The position numbers and the translations under genes are program-made. A DNA stretch of 64,000 nucleotides from Coemansia sp. RSA 487 (taxonomy: Eukaryota > Kickxellomycota > Kickxellomycetes > Kickxellales > Kickxellaceae): NCBI GenBank assembly GCA_027577595.1, contig JANBRJ010000004.1, positions 186,001 to 250,000 of the forward strand, written 5' to 3'. The notes beneath the pieces were generated by a model. The model had not been told where the DNA came from. It did no database searches and saw only the letters and a program-made list of their open reading frames with translations. Shown piece by piece: positions 9,836 through 23,500 of the stretch. Within the stretch, counting starts at the first letter, position 1; the number at the start of each line of letters is the position of its first letter.

Positions 9836-11299
9836 ATGTCTGGACGGATACTGCTCGGCGTCGCTGCGTCGGTCGCCGGGTCACTCGGTCACTCGCTTGG
9901 CATGACGCTCCAGAAGCGTGCCCACACACGCATTGAGCAGCTCAACAGCATCAGCGGTAGCATGCGCAAGCGCAAAGCATGGCAGGACGGGCAGTGGCAA
10001 CTGGGCCTGGCGCTCTACTTACTCAGCTCGACGGTGCCGCCCACAATAGCCCTCAGCATGCTGCCCGTTTTCGTGGCTGCGCCCTTGGCGGCCGTCGGAC
10101 TGGTTGCCAACGCAGTGTTTGCACGCTGGATCCTCCATAGCACGTTTGCACGTACTGATGCGCTTGGCACCTTGATGGTCACCGTGGGCAGCTGCTGTGT
10201 GGCGGCTTTTGGCGCCATTGATGAGCCCTTGCTTTCGCTCCACGACCTTCTGTTGCTATACAAACGCCCGACATACGTGGCGTTCTTCTCTATCTACCTG
10301 ATGCTTGTTGTGGCCCTTGTTGTTGCTGAGCTTTATTGGCGTCGCAGATACCAGCTGCTGGACAACAAAGGCGCCGCAGAGGACTGCTGTGTTGGTCCCG
10401 AATTGATGCAGTCCGCCCAGCAACAGCAGCAGCAGCAGCAGCAACAAGAGCAGCTAGAGCATTCGTCGTTTTCATTGACTTCTCCACGTGTTCCTTTACG
10501 TCCTATTTCTGCATTACCACTAAGAACGCCTCCACGTGGCGGTCACTCTTCCGGAGAAACAACCCCACTTCTTGCAACATTTGGCACATCAGCAGCATCT
10601 GGTGGCCATAGCATAAGTGCATCACTCGTGTCGACCTCTTCTCTCCAGTCATATGCATCCACAGACACGCTCCAATTGCCATCCGCTGCCAATAGTCATT
10701 CCAGTATTGCCATAACCACCAACCACAACACTCACACACCGCCGCCAGCCTCGACTGGCGTTGTCAACGACATGTACCGGCGCCACTTTTCCGACACAAA
10801 CGAAGGCCTGCTTTCAAACGAAGTAAAGGCAAGCCAAGGCCGCCAGGCAGCGGTGGCGCGGTGTACATCTGGGTTCCTGTCAGCCATAATCTCGGGGCTT
10901 ATATGCAGCCAGACCCTATTGCTGGCCAAATCGGGAATCGGTCTGCTTGTGCTAACTATAAAGGGCGATATGCAATTCAAAGATCCGTTGGCGCTAGCTA
11001 TCGTGACAGGGCTTGTCTTTACGGCGCTGGCAAACTTATACTACATTCAGCATGCATTGCGTCTGTGTAGCACGCTTACCGTTGTTCCGCTGTGCTACTG
11101 CAGCAGCTCGCTTTCGGCATTGATCAGCTCGCTGGTGTACTTTAACCAGATGCGTCTTTTGACGCCTCCACAGGTCACAATGATCTCTGTTGGAATCATA
11201 CTGCTGGGTGTCGGGGTTGGTCTTTTGTCATCAAAGGCTGCTGGCGAGGACGGCCCCGTACATCTTTTGCCTCCCGATGAGCCACTTGCAGAGGACTGA
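9836..11299 (+). CDS. NIPA-type magnesium transporter family membrane protein
   Basis: The 487-residue uninterrupted product starts in an ideal context (CCACCATGT). The N-terminus (GVAASVAGSLGHSLGMTLQKRAH) and hydrophobic segments that follow fit the NIPA/DUF803 fold, a drug/metabolite-transporter relative of nine or so helices. Segments around residues 55-75, 80-98, 103-125 and 143-163 precede a long hydrophilic loop at about 180-340, and four more helices follow (GFLSAIISGLICSQTLLLAK onward). The loop is rich in Q, S and T and includes eleven or so consecutive glutamines. NIPA proteins are typically about 330-400 residues, so the loop explains the extra length. The likely role is divalent cation transport at an internal or plasma membrane. 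The 3' end faces the SZT2 gene 212 bp away. Confidence 0.82.
   Translation: MSGRILLGVAASVAGSLGHSLGMTLQKRAHTRIEQLNSISGSMRKRKAWQDGQWQLGLALYLLSSTVPPTIALSMLPVFVAAPLAAVGLVANAVFARWILHSTFARTDALGTLMVTVGSCCVAAFGAIDEPLLSLHDLLLLYKRPTYVAFFSIYLMLVVALVVAELYWRRRYQLLDNKGAAEDCCVGPELMQSAQQQQQQQQQQEQLEHSSFSLTSPRVPLRPISALPLRTPPRGGHSSGETTPLLATFGTSAASGGHSISASLVSTSSLQSYASTDTLQLPSAANSHSSIAITTNHNTHTPPPASTGVVNDMYRRHFSDTNEGLLSNEVKASQGRQAAVARCTSGFLSAIISGLICSQTLLLAKSGIGLLVLTIKGDMQFKDPLALAIVTGLVFTALANLYYIQHALRLCSTLTVVPLCYCSSSLSALISSLVYFNQMRLLTPPQVTMISVGIILLGVGVGLLSSKAAGEDGPVHLLPPDEPLAED
10418..10447 (+). repeat. CAG/CAA repeat encoding polyglutamine
   Basis: A mixed CAG/CAA run inside the NIPA-type gene encodes about ten glutamines in its large hydrophilic loop. 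Interrupting CAA codons suggest some stability against slippage. Confidence 0.85.
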
Positions 11300-11511
11300 G
11301 CTTTCGGTTCTAAAGCTATATTAGGCCCAACTTTTGTACAAAAATTCACATTCATCCATTTCAATCAACGATGCACTATGTTGCTGTTTCTTCACTGTCA
11401 AAATAAATGTTTAAACTCATTTGCGATAAGCTTTAATGCATATAAAAGTAAACGATAAAGGCGCTCGGTTCAACTTGTATTGCTGCCAGCACGGAAGCGA
11501 AAAAAGCGCGT

Positions 11512-14500
11512 TTACTGGGTGCTCTGGGTCAAAACATCCCAAACCACAGCCGAGACAGTCGACAGTACCATATTGATATGCTTGCGCTCATGCTCATACA
11601 GATCGTTGCGCCGGCGATCGCGCGAGACAGTGCGGATTTGGCATAGCCTGACGCTCTTGCCATCATCCTGCCTCTCGAACAGCAGTTCGAGCATGCTGTG
11701 ACACGAGAACGGATTGAGGAGAAGCAGCCGGGCTGCGTACTTGTTGCTTTCCGGATCAATAACCAATAGCGATCCTGGCAACGCCTCGACAAGTGCGCGC
11801 TGGAAATAGTCATCGGGCACGGGTGCAGTAGCAGAAACACCGGCAACAGCGGGTCCAAGTCCAGAAACGCTGGTGCTGCTGGTCGCAGCATCAGCCAACC
11901 CAGCAGCCGTACCATGAGGAGTATCGGCTCTTCGGTTCATGGCGCTGCCGTACGAGTGCGCATGCATAGGGTCTGCCATGTTCATAGGCAGCGCCTGCGA
12001 CTGAGTCTGGGGCTGAATAGACAACGACGATGCTGATTCAAATCCTACCAACGAGGATATAGATGCACCAGTACGACCGGTACGACCACCACCACTGCCT
12101 TGGGAACCCCTCCTGCTGTCGCTACTGCCGCCGCCTCCACCGCCGCTCAAGTTTAGTACCAAACCATCGCTCTCCTGTACCTGCTGCAGGCGTTTGTTGG
12201 TTGAAAAGTCTGGTTTCCTCAGTGTTGCTGCATTGCGTGTATAGGAAGACCCGGGTTGGACATCGCTTTCAGCGTTATTGTCATCCACGTCAGCGTTGAT
12301 GGAAGGCGATCCGTTGAACGACCACTTATATATTGGCGCAGAAGTGGTATGCTGATGCCTCTTGCATAGCCACGGACTTGCAACAATGTCAAATTGCACA
12401 TATCGTCCCAAGATCTTCCGGAACGCAGGGTCGAGCAGTGTTCTCCGGTTGACGGAAACCCCCAATGGCGACAGCAAGTGAAGGACTTCGCTGATGTTGT
12501 CCGATGATCTGCTTGGTATGATCTGCCCATGTGAGTCGATTGCTGCTACCGGACAGAGCGGATTCCACGGCAGCGTGTGTGTATTAACATGGCCATGTGT
12601 AGCGTTTTGTCTGGGCTCAGCGCAAGCAGTGCCGGATTTGTCGATCGTCGAGTGTCGGCTATGAGAGAACTGATGCATGCCGACAATTGGACTCGACGGT
12701 GGAGTGGCCACAACAACGCCAGAACCTGCAGCAGCAGCAGTAGCTGTAGCCAAATCATCTGCTTGTGCTTGGTTGTTGTTAGGGTTATGTCCACACATTC
12801 CTTCGGCGCGGGTCTGCTGCTGAACTGGATCTGCGCACATCGACGACATAAGAAGAGACGGCTCCAGGTATAAATGGCGCATACGAAGCTGGAGCGATCG
12901 AATAACACGCTTAGCAGGGATATCCAGCGAAATCAGCTGCTGCGCTTCGTCGTCAAAGGCGCCCACATCTTCCCAGCATTGCCTTTCAACAAATCCGACA
13001 AGCTCAAGAACATCGCTGGGGGTCAACAATGAAGGCAAGTCCGCCATGCGTAAATGCTGGCAGATCCGATACCAGTTGATGTCGCGATGGTAGTCCAGAG
13101 CCGTGTATCTAATAATGCGCTTCGTTGTCTTTTTGATCCAGTGAAGCACATCTGGATCCTCCTTATCGTATTCGTTGGGGTCAATGTTTGAAACCTCCAT
13201 CACCATGGTTGGCTCGCTAGCCCACACCTCACCCTTGTTCTCCCAGTCGCGCATATCCACACGAACCAAGCTCAGTATCTTGTGCGTTGTGCAGAGCTTA
13301 GATCTGTCTGCTCCTCTTGAGAGCCGCTCACAGTTGCCACATTGGCGCATCCCGTATATACCCAGCTTGTCGCCGGCGTTGCTAGGAGCATCGCTTAGAC
13401 AGTCGGGAAGCTGGCCAAGCGACCCGTTCCGACTGCGAGCTTCGCTCGCACAAAGGTTGCTCAACCCAAGAGTCGTCTGGGGATCCATGTCAACAACCAG
13501 ATAATACGAAAGCTGCGCTAGCCCATGCGCCGTGGCCTGCATGTGGCGTGGATAGTTAACATCGTCGGCAGTCTGCTGGCTGCAAAGCCCATCCATCTCC
13601 AGGTCTGTTATTATGCTACTCGACAAGCTTTCCATCCATCGCTGGAACAGCTGCTTCTGCTGGCCGCTGTGGCTGCTTCGCGATGGACCTGATCGCTTAG
13701 GGTGCTGATCGCCTCGCATGCCACCATCTCCTGTACCTGCATTGCTGGCGTTCTGTCTTGGTGCATTGATATTGGTAGCTGTGGCACTCGCCATATGCGG
13801 GTGATACAAACGACTTTTGTGTGCAATGCCAAGATTGGACTTGCCTTTCGAAAGACTAAACAGGTCGCTGACGTTGTCTATCGCATGAAATCTCTTGCTT
13901 GTGCCTCCATGGCGGTTGCTGCTACTATGTTGCTGCATCGTTTCAGACTGATTTCCAGAATGCATCTGTCCACTAACATCGTGATCATGGTGGCGATGGT
14001 GGTGGTGTTGGCGATGATGGCGCTGCTCATATTTTTTGTTTGCCTTTGCCAACCTCTTGCCAGGAGCATCTGAATGGCTCAGTTGTCGCTCTTTGCGTCT
14101 TTGCGACTCAAGGTGATCCTCATCAAGGCACACACCACAATCAGGAGTTAATGCCATCAGCGATACACGTACCGAGGTGTCGGTGCTTGATAAATGTATC
14201 TTGCACAACGAATATTCACTAGCCTCCTGGTTAAATGACCTTTGCCCGCTAATAGTATCTTTCCATGCCGAAACTGGTGCTTGCTGGCCGCCACGCCCGT
14301 TGCTGTCCTTTGCACTGCGTCCTGTCGATCTGCTGTTGTATAGTGGGCTTGGAGAGAATGAGGATACTCCTGGGTATCCGGTTGTGCTATGAATACCTGC
14401 GTACTGGTTGGTACCTGACGGTATCGTGCTTGTCTGGTTTATGCCATAGCCATGATTATTACTACGACTCTTGCTTGAACCATACATATCCGAATGAGCC

Positions 14501-17500
14501 ATCAAACCATCGACAGTCCGCGAACCACCTGCTATGGGCGACGAAGCCTGCTTTCCGCGATCTCCTATACGAGAATGGGCGCCAGTTGTATAGCTTTGGG
14601 TCCTGGTCAGGTCCGTGCCAGTGTAAAGATGGTGGCCTCTGCCTTTTCTGTTAAATGGGTGTAAATGTGGCTGCTTGCCATGGTCAACATCCGACGACTT
14701 GCCTCTCACATGGTCCATCCTTGATGCAGGCACAGGGGCAGATGAAGCAATCGGCACACTGTTTAGCACTCCTCCAGCGCTCCTATATCCATGCGACCCG
14801 GAATAGAAGTACGAAGATCGGTCAATGGGCACAGGCTGCCATACGAAGCTGTCTGGATCACTGCCCATCTCCGAGCCAAACGTGTGAGGATTCGTTGTCT
14901 CTGAAAACATGCCGTCGTACAAGCGATAGCAGCCCGAGTGAGAGGCCGAGTCGGTGCAAATATCTGCGGCAGGAACTCTATCGCTCAGTGGGCTATCCAC
15001 ACTTCCTTGCATTGGCGGTTTGCATCCTTCAGTATAGAAGTAGTAATGCCTCGAATGATCCAAAAAGTATTCGTACATCTCGCGATGCATAACCGGGAAC
15101 CGTGTTCTTACTAGCCGCCTGGAGGAAAACCGCGTGCTGTAGTACCGCTGTTGGGACAGGATGCCAAAGAAAACGGTAAGGTCAATGTGGACATGAAGCA
15201 CTTGAGCAACAACTTTGCGCTTGCTCCGACTATGGCTTTTAGCGTGTCCAAGATTCTGTGGTCTTGCTGTGCCAGCTCCTAGATAAGCGGTCTCTTCGAG
15301 ATCAGAGTCAGTACTATCAGAGGACTCATACGCACTTTCGCTATCCGATTCGCTGCTGTAAAGTACAGCGTTCTTGCAGAATCTATCTGCTAGCCTACCG
15401 TCCTTCGTGCTGGTCTTCTGCGCCATTGCATGAAGATCCAGAGAAATAGAATCGGCTGGCTTGAGCAGATAGGAGACATAGCGCAGCTGGAAGTCGTACA
15501 CAAAGCTTTTTGCGTGAAGAAGCTTCTTGAACTTTGACAACTCAAAGGTAAAGTTTTTGATCGAGTGCTGGTTCACTGTAGAGCGCACGTATCCTGGCAC
15601 AGAGGAGCGCCATCCTGGAGTAAACCGACCCAAGGCATACACGCGAATTGAAAGCATGTCCGGATTCACCTCTACCTCGGTCACAAGGTTGGACCGTTCA
15701 GTGTTGGCAAACAGATATGCGCATGGAACTACAATACTCGGAAGTGGCACAGTCTGAGATTCAGCAACGTGAGAAGGCACAAATGTGGAGTCTGACTTGC
15801 CCACAAAAGCCTTTGTAAAGCTGGAAACTTTGTCAGGTGGATATCCGAGGCTCTCAAGCGCTCGACTCCAAGAGTATTCCTTCTCATAGCGCTTTGCAAT
15901 CGCATACCCGGTGCTGCACAGGTAATCAATGTAGTTGTCCGCCAGGTTTTGCAGCATCGCTGATATCACGTAGAAAAGCCTCTTGAACGCCAGTAAATCC
16001 GTGCTAGTGGGCTTTATTGTGCGGCTGATTGGAATCGGCGCGCACACAAAGTGAAGTAGGCGCGCACTCTCCATCACCATTCGTATGTTCTCCAGCGATA
16101 TCTCAAAAGTGCGCTTATCGCCAGATGCTGCCTGGTTACTCGCTGCTTCTTTCTCCTTGTCCACCTCTATCTCCTCTTCGTGCTGGTCCCCTCTTGCCGG
16201 TGCCTGGGCACGCGCATTGGACTGGATGCTGCTTGTCTGCTTAGCTGTAACGCCAGTGATATGAGCAGGCGCCCCCAAGGCCTGGCTAAACGATGTACCA
16301 GAACCAGAGCCAGATCCAGATCCAGAGCCAAATCCTTCTTGCGAAGATAGGCGCGCACTTTCCGTGTGCATATCGGTGCTGAGCAAGCGCGACGATCCGT
16401 AAATAGAAGTGGAAAGGCCATTGAGTACAGCCATCTGTCTCCATTGCTCGGCGATTCGCATTAGCTCGTCATAGCGAAGGACATTCCATATCCTGCCCTG
16501 ATAAGCACGCATAAACCGGCTACCGATGCGAAACAGCGTGTCAGGATGCCGTGTGTCAACGTATGGCTGTGTATAGTCAACAAACGTCAGCTTGCGCGCC
16601 CAGCGCAGATGTTCCGGCTGAAGCTGCCGCAGTACAAGCTCATTCTTCATGTCATTCAGAGTCATGTCTGCCACCGGCGGGCTTGCAAGAATCTTTTCGA
16701 GTTCCTCAGAGCCATCGTAAGCACCGAGCAGCTGCCTGTAGAATTCGGAAAGATGGCGCTCAATGTTGAAGTAGTGTATTTGGTCGTCCATGGCGACCTG
16801 CTTCTGCAGCGCGAACTTGTTGATAAGGTCTCTTGTGACATTGCGATCCAGCCAAGTGCTTGAGATTCCCTTGTGCTGCGCCTTGCGATCAAATCCTGGG
16901 AATATCCCTCCCATATGAGAGGCGAACATCCCGAGAAGCTGCTTGCGGCGGCTTTCGCGCTCAAGACGCTGCTTTATCTGGTCACACACATTGTCCCAAA
17001 GGCGCTGCGACACGTTGTATCCCACCATCTCCAGCTCACCTCCAATAAGCCATACGACCAGCCAAGCAATATTTGAGGCACGCTCGGTGGTCACATGTAG
17101 CGGATAGTGTGTGATCTCATCAACACCAAGGACTGGCATTTCTGGATCGGCAATCGACTTGTAGTCTGACGGAGGTGGCATCTTTTTTGGCCCCGCGTTA
17201 GCGGGGCGTCGCTCGGAAATGACAGGCAACCTGTATGGACGCCGATTCAAATGCCCGACATCCGCAGCTCTGCCATATGAATGCTTCTGGCTGCCACTGT
17301 AATGAGGCTGCTGTCGCTGGTATCCCTTTTGCTGGTTGTGAGGGTGGGGCGACGTGTTTTGGCTACCGTCGCTTTGGAGCAAACCCTGCAGTCCAAGCCC
17401 GTGTATCTGAGGCTGTCCGACACCAGAGCTAAGCGACGAGCGAGTAGATACACGTTGATGGCCAAGTGTAGGGTTGTGTCTTCTCAGAGAGTCCACACGT

Positions 17501-20500
17501 CGTGTCTGCGCATAAGAAACAGCCGATGCCGGTCCCAAGCCGCTTGAATGAGCCTTGTCGCCGCGGTATGAAGAAGACGCTGGGCGCTGGAGCTGCTGGG
17601 AAGCGAGCTCTTCTAGAGGCAAAGTGCACATGATACAGAATGACTGGCGCGTCCCCTTCAATACCTTTGGGAGTGCAGACAGATCATAGACAACGTTCGT
17701 ATTGCTGTGCTGATTGGGCTTTCTCAGGGAATGGGCAGGGAACAGCGACTTGGGTCTGTCGCCAATCTCGCGATCTGTACTGTTAAGGACAAGAGGGTTC
17801 TCCAAAAGCCTGAAACGTGCCGGGTGCATAGCCGGACACATTGTTTGTAGCACATCGTAGAGCTCGTCGGAAAACCAGTGCGAAATACCAGTGACGCGAG
17901 GGAGCTTTTGCTGATGGTAGCTCATGGACTGAACCGTCTCCTGGCGACCCCAGTACTGCGCCATTTGTCTAGCAATTTCCATCGCATGCATCTGCATCTT
18001 GGTTGTCTCGGTAAATGTACTGGGCGCTCGAAGGGCCTTGCTCTCCTTTGCACGCAGCATCGCAAGTCGTGCTTGCGCGGCTAGCCTTTCATCCGAGTCC
18101 ATCGAGTACAATGGAACCAATACGCATTTTGGCTGTGCAGACGCTTCGGTAAACGATGCGGCGGTGTTGCATGTGTCAAGGCTCGCAAAGGGATCTGGGA
18201 CTTTGACCAACGGGTCCGTCAAATCTCCCCACCCTGTATACAAGATAGGATGCAGAATGTTTTCTGAGACATAGTCGCCAAGCGCGTTCCAGTACACACG
18301 AGACACATAAGCTAGCAGGCGATCTAGCTTCACGCTCGCATTGCTCCACACGGTAATCGCCACAACTTGCTCGTCCTTGAACTCATCAACCTGCTTTTCC
18401 ATCAGTTCAGCGACATTACTGAATTCCGATGGATCAAGTCGCAGATGCATACGGGCATCCTTGCACTGCCGCAGGTACTCGCCAAACAGTCCTGCGATTT
18501 CTGGACCAGAGATCGTGCGTGCTGTCTCGGATTCACCTGCTTTGCTGTCGCCACCAGTATCCTGGGATGTCGGGTTTGGAGAGTCATTAGTAATCGACGA
18601 CTCTTCGCTATCCACAAGAAGCGATGCTGATGACGAGTGAGATGACTGCTGTAACTGCTGCTGCTGCTCATGGGACGACGGTGTGTGCGATGCTCGCCGC
18701 TGGAACGTTTTGGCGGGTTGCTGACTTGGAGATAGCGGACCGGCTTGCGAGTAGATTGGGGCCATTGTGCTTGAAACGACGTCCATAAAGTAGCTTGCAG
18801 CGCGCCGGTGTGCAGACGACTGACTAGCGCGTCGACCACTGCCAGATGCCATTGTCAGAACATCGTCGGAGTTTTGGCCATGTGTGTTTTGACGACCTCC
18901 ATTGTGATCGCCGCCCACTGGAGGCCCATATTGCGCAGAAGCATCCTGCGATGGAGCTAGATCCTCCCAAATTCCTCTTGGCAGCATGCGATCCTTGGTT
19001 AGAGGCAATGCCGCAACTATAGCAACACCTGTACCAATATCGGTCATCACCTGTGGTGGAGCTCCGCTCATTGTGCAAAAGTTGTACAAGAATGTCATCC
19101 TGTCAAGAGGAACACGAGCGGGCATCTGGCCGTCATATTCCCAGCCTTCCATAATGTGACTTATGTCATCCTTCAGCACCCTGGGCACCCGAGCGCCAAT
19201 TCCCATACCATCGTCTGCAACATCCTCGCTGCTGCGATGTCTGCGCAAATGAGCAAAGGTGCGCCAAATTGCCTTTGTGAGCATATCTGAGTGCGGGAAA
19301 GGCGATATTATGCTACTCATGGCTTGCTTAAGGTACATCATCAGCCGGTCCACGTCGTGAACAAGCTTGGGAAGCGGCATGTAAAGAATGATCGGCTCCG
19401 GGTTGCACTTGGGGAACAAAAAGTCCATGTCATGGTCATTCAGCGCAACACGTCTAAGCAGCATGTCCGAAATCTCGGGCATGGTGACATGTACCGCTAT
19501 ACGCTCTCTGATCTTCTGCACAAGACTCTGAGTCATCTCATTTCTGGGTTTGTCAACACCATGGAGATATAATACAAGACACGGAATAGTTCTTTCTTCG
19601 ATGTGCATAGGAACCTCAGAGCTAGGAGTAAACGCACCAGGCGAAAACTGTCCGACTCTTCCGGCTGTAGGCGGCTGCGTTCCTCTGGATCCAACTCCCA
19701 CAATGCCTGCGGGGCTAGCCACATCCTCAGCGTCTGGATCGGCGGTTAGTGCTTCTGGAAGGCGTCTGCCATGACCACCCAGTGGCGACCCTGCTGTGCT
19801 AGCTTGTGGAAGGTTTATAGCAGACTGGGTTTGGAGCCCGGCAGTCTGGTGTGGCCCAGGGCTTCTACCAGCCTCTGTCAGACGTCTGGATGAGTCTGTG
19901 AGAATGCCAGGGTCTTCCAAATTTGTGAGCGATGGCACAAGATGGCGGCTGGACGGTGATTCAGGTGTCGCTGACACTGACTGGTACGATGTGACTGCTT
20001 CTGACAGTGAGTATCTGCTATTTCCCCGCAAAACATTATCCGCGCTGCCCAAACGCGGAGAAGCTGGCTGCGTTCCGTCTATCGATGCTGAAAGTATTAC
20101 ACCGTTGTTGGCTGCGGATGCTGTTGACACAAATATAGCAGATCCACTTCTTTCGGTATTGATCGGCTGAACAAACGGTGAACGCCGACGAGTATCATCC
20201 TTGGCCCTTGAAGAAAGCTGAGCCTGTGAAGCAGAAATAGATGCAGCCGGTTCACCAGCCCCTGGATCGGCAAACGACGCCGACGACAGATCAAACAATG
20301 CGCGCGATCCGCTCCTGAATGACTCATAAACATTTGGGTTTGGAGATGTAGTCGCTACAGTATGCGCACCCGGCAGTATCGCTTCAGCGGAATACATGGG
20401 TGTCGCAAAAGTCGACGTCTGTCCTGGCATGCTGGATAAAGAGCTTGCTGCTTTTGGTCCTTTCCCACTCCCGCCCAGATTAAAGGGGTTGACATATGGA

Positions 20501-23500
20501 ATGCGATCAATAGCAAGCAAAGCATAGAATATGCTGCCTCCATCGCGCACAAAGAACATATTGCGCTGGTTGACAAGTCTGTTGTTCATCATACCACTGG
20601 CGAGAACCGCTTGTACGGCCCGAGGTGGCGATATGCGTGGATGGAGTGGGAATACGTGCTTGAACTGCTCCTCGCATGAATAAAACTCGGGATTGTCCGG
20701 GATATACGGCTTTAGAATCGACGCAATATTAAACGGATTCATTGAAGACGGCTGACCATGATAATAGCCGCTTGTTCCACCCGTCAATGCACTGGGGGGC
20801 ACATGCGTGCCCTGGTACATGCTTCCCTTTTGCATCTTGCCGTCGCCATCCGTGTTCTGCACAAGCGAGGCCTGGCTGTCAGACATGATCTTGCCTGCAG
20901 TTGCCAGCAAGCCCTCGTCGCGTGCAGCATAGGCATCTGGTGGTTGTGCAACAGCCCGCAAGCTACCAGTTCTTGAAAGCATGCCAAGGCGAGCATAGTC
21001 TGGCGGAATCAGCAGATCAGGGAACCTATGTGAATCAGCCATCTCTTCAAGCAGAAGCCTCGTGTTTGCGGCCTTCAGCGCAACCATCAAGCGCTGCCGT
21101 GTCACCGCCAAGACACTTTCTGCTGCTTCGCTAGTGACTATCGAATAGTTGTGTGTCAGTATACGCACGCCATCCAGCCCAGAAGTGGGCTTGATGAGGA
21201 ACCATGACGGAATAGCATCCGTAAGATCGTCCGTGCTCGAACCCATGTAGTGCTCCTTGGCGTCTTTGCTGCTTGAGGTAGCAACTCCGCTCTGTGCGTC
21301 GCTCATTGCGCGCGCTCGGATGCGAGCCCCTGCCTCGATCCGAGCAGAACGGCTGCGTACATCTCGCGTGTACACTATGTCTCCCACCGATTCCAGCCTG
21401 CCAAGAGGGTAGCTTGTAGGTGTGCTATCCTGCTTTAGAAGCTCTGCCATGACCAGTCGAACCGCATTGCTGCGCTTGCCTGCATCTGGCATGTCAATGG
21501 CAAAGTTCAGATCAAGCTTGTTTTGCGAAAACTCGAAGCGATCCAAGGGCACATCTTCGTCAACAGTGGTAGCAATTGTATGCCATACCTGGTTAAGCAA
21601 AGGCACTGTGACTGACTTGGTATCGCGCAACGCATACAATGTCTCCTGGGCAATGAACCGCACAAACCTACGATGGCAATAGCGCACAAGCTCCAACTGA
21701 TCGTGTGGAAGCCCTTTCAGCGTGGCCATCTGCGCATTGATATGCTGCTTGGCAACAATCGCAGACGGTAGCAGATCAGAATCCTCGCTAGAAGTACCAT
21801 TTTTAGACACGATCGTCACGGGATCAAAGGACTCGTGGACAAGTGACGAAAGCGACATGGTGTTTTGGAATAGCTGCTTCGACCTGCTTTCCAGCTCGTG
21901 TTTATCTGGCTTTGGATGCAGGATCTTTGTCTCCTCTTCACTTGCTGCTTCTGGATCTGCATCTGCCGAATCAGGCTTCGCTGAACCCTCGTTAGGCAGA
22001 TACAGGCAGTTTATATGCAAGATAACACGTACATCCTTCAACGGCTCAAAGTGGTCAGTAGGCGGACGCCATGGAATGCCGGCCTGTTCGCACAAAAGCT
22101 CCAACGATTGCGGCAAATTGTCGATAGGCATATTGAGTCGCTTTTCATAGCCAATGTCCCCGTCAAGCACCTCGACCGAGCACTGCAGATTGACGAAAAG
22201 CGGGTTTAGTGCCAACTGCAGACAGACTTCAAGCTCTGAGCGCTTATCTGGCGTGGTCTTGCAGTAATAGTACCGGCCCTGCGATGGGTCGACATCAATT
22301 GGAAGTGGAGTGAACGACTCACACAAAAGATGCATAAACTTTTCCTGCAGACTCTGCCGATCTGCGGCCTGCCACTGAATATCTCGGCTGATCCTTGCAA
22401 CATCTTGGCTGTGAAGGAATGCTGTGATGTCGACATCAATTGACTGTTTCTTCCAGAGCGTTGATTGCTGGCACGAAATCAAATCCAGCTCAGAGACCTT
22501 GCGTTTGAGAAGCAGTGCCAGGTATATCGTCTGCAAATTAGCCTCCGAATACATTCGCTCCAGCTGTTTAATCTCTTCTAGCGCATAGTCCGTAAAGGGG
22601 ATTGGTATGTCCTTTTGGCCAACAAAGCCTTGGAAGCTTTCTCCGTGAACCTTTGTGTCATCGCAGGGAACATTAAGCTGACGTAGATTAAGCTTAGTCT
22701 TGATTGCTATTTGGGAATGCCCGTCCATCGACCTGACCTGGCGCCGCATTTCGGTATGATCCATACTACACTCCATAACTAACGTGTACGAGTTTATAGA
22801 AGAGGACATGGCTCCCTCGACGGTAGATGCCTTGTCTCCTAGTATCGACTGTTCAAGAGCTGGTGTGAACACTGGCGGGGCTGCCGGATCGGAAACTTCC
22901 CGTCTGTGAGAGTATGTATCGGTTGATCCGGATGATGGCGAGCTCGTTACATTGGATGCTTGAGAGGCACCATCATCTGCAGCCTTGTCTTGCTTGCTCG
23001 TATTGACTTCTGGGCCTTCAAATGGGCTGTTCCCCTTTGGCTGGTTTGTAGAAGCAGCACTGACGTCATTTTCTTGGAGCTGACGGTTAGGCGCAGAGAG
23101 CGCAACATTAGGCAAAATCACCATCAAGAAAGACGAGTTGTTTGGGAGGCGGATAACAAACCACTTGTCCATATAGAGGTGCTCGTCAAGACCATTAGGG
23201 ATACCAGTAGCTAGGTGCATGCCAGGGATATGATCCATCATTTCGTTTACAATGCTACTAGCGAAACGCAGCTTGTTGAAGCGCTCGGCATTGACGCTGA
23301 TTGCATTGCAGTGTTGGAACAGCGCAAACTCGAGGAAGCACCGATGAGCAACCGTTGTAAACTCACCCGTAGTCATCCATTTCGTCGTTAACTTGTTGAA
23401 GAACAGCTTGCGAGGGTGGCCTGGGTTGATCATTGCCAGGATAAACGGATTGTACTCGTTCAAACGGTATTTTTCAATATGCGGGTCGTACTTGCCCTCA

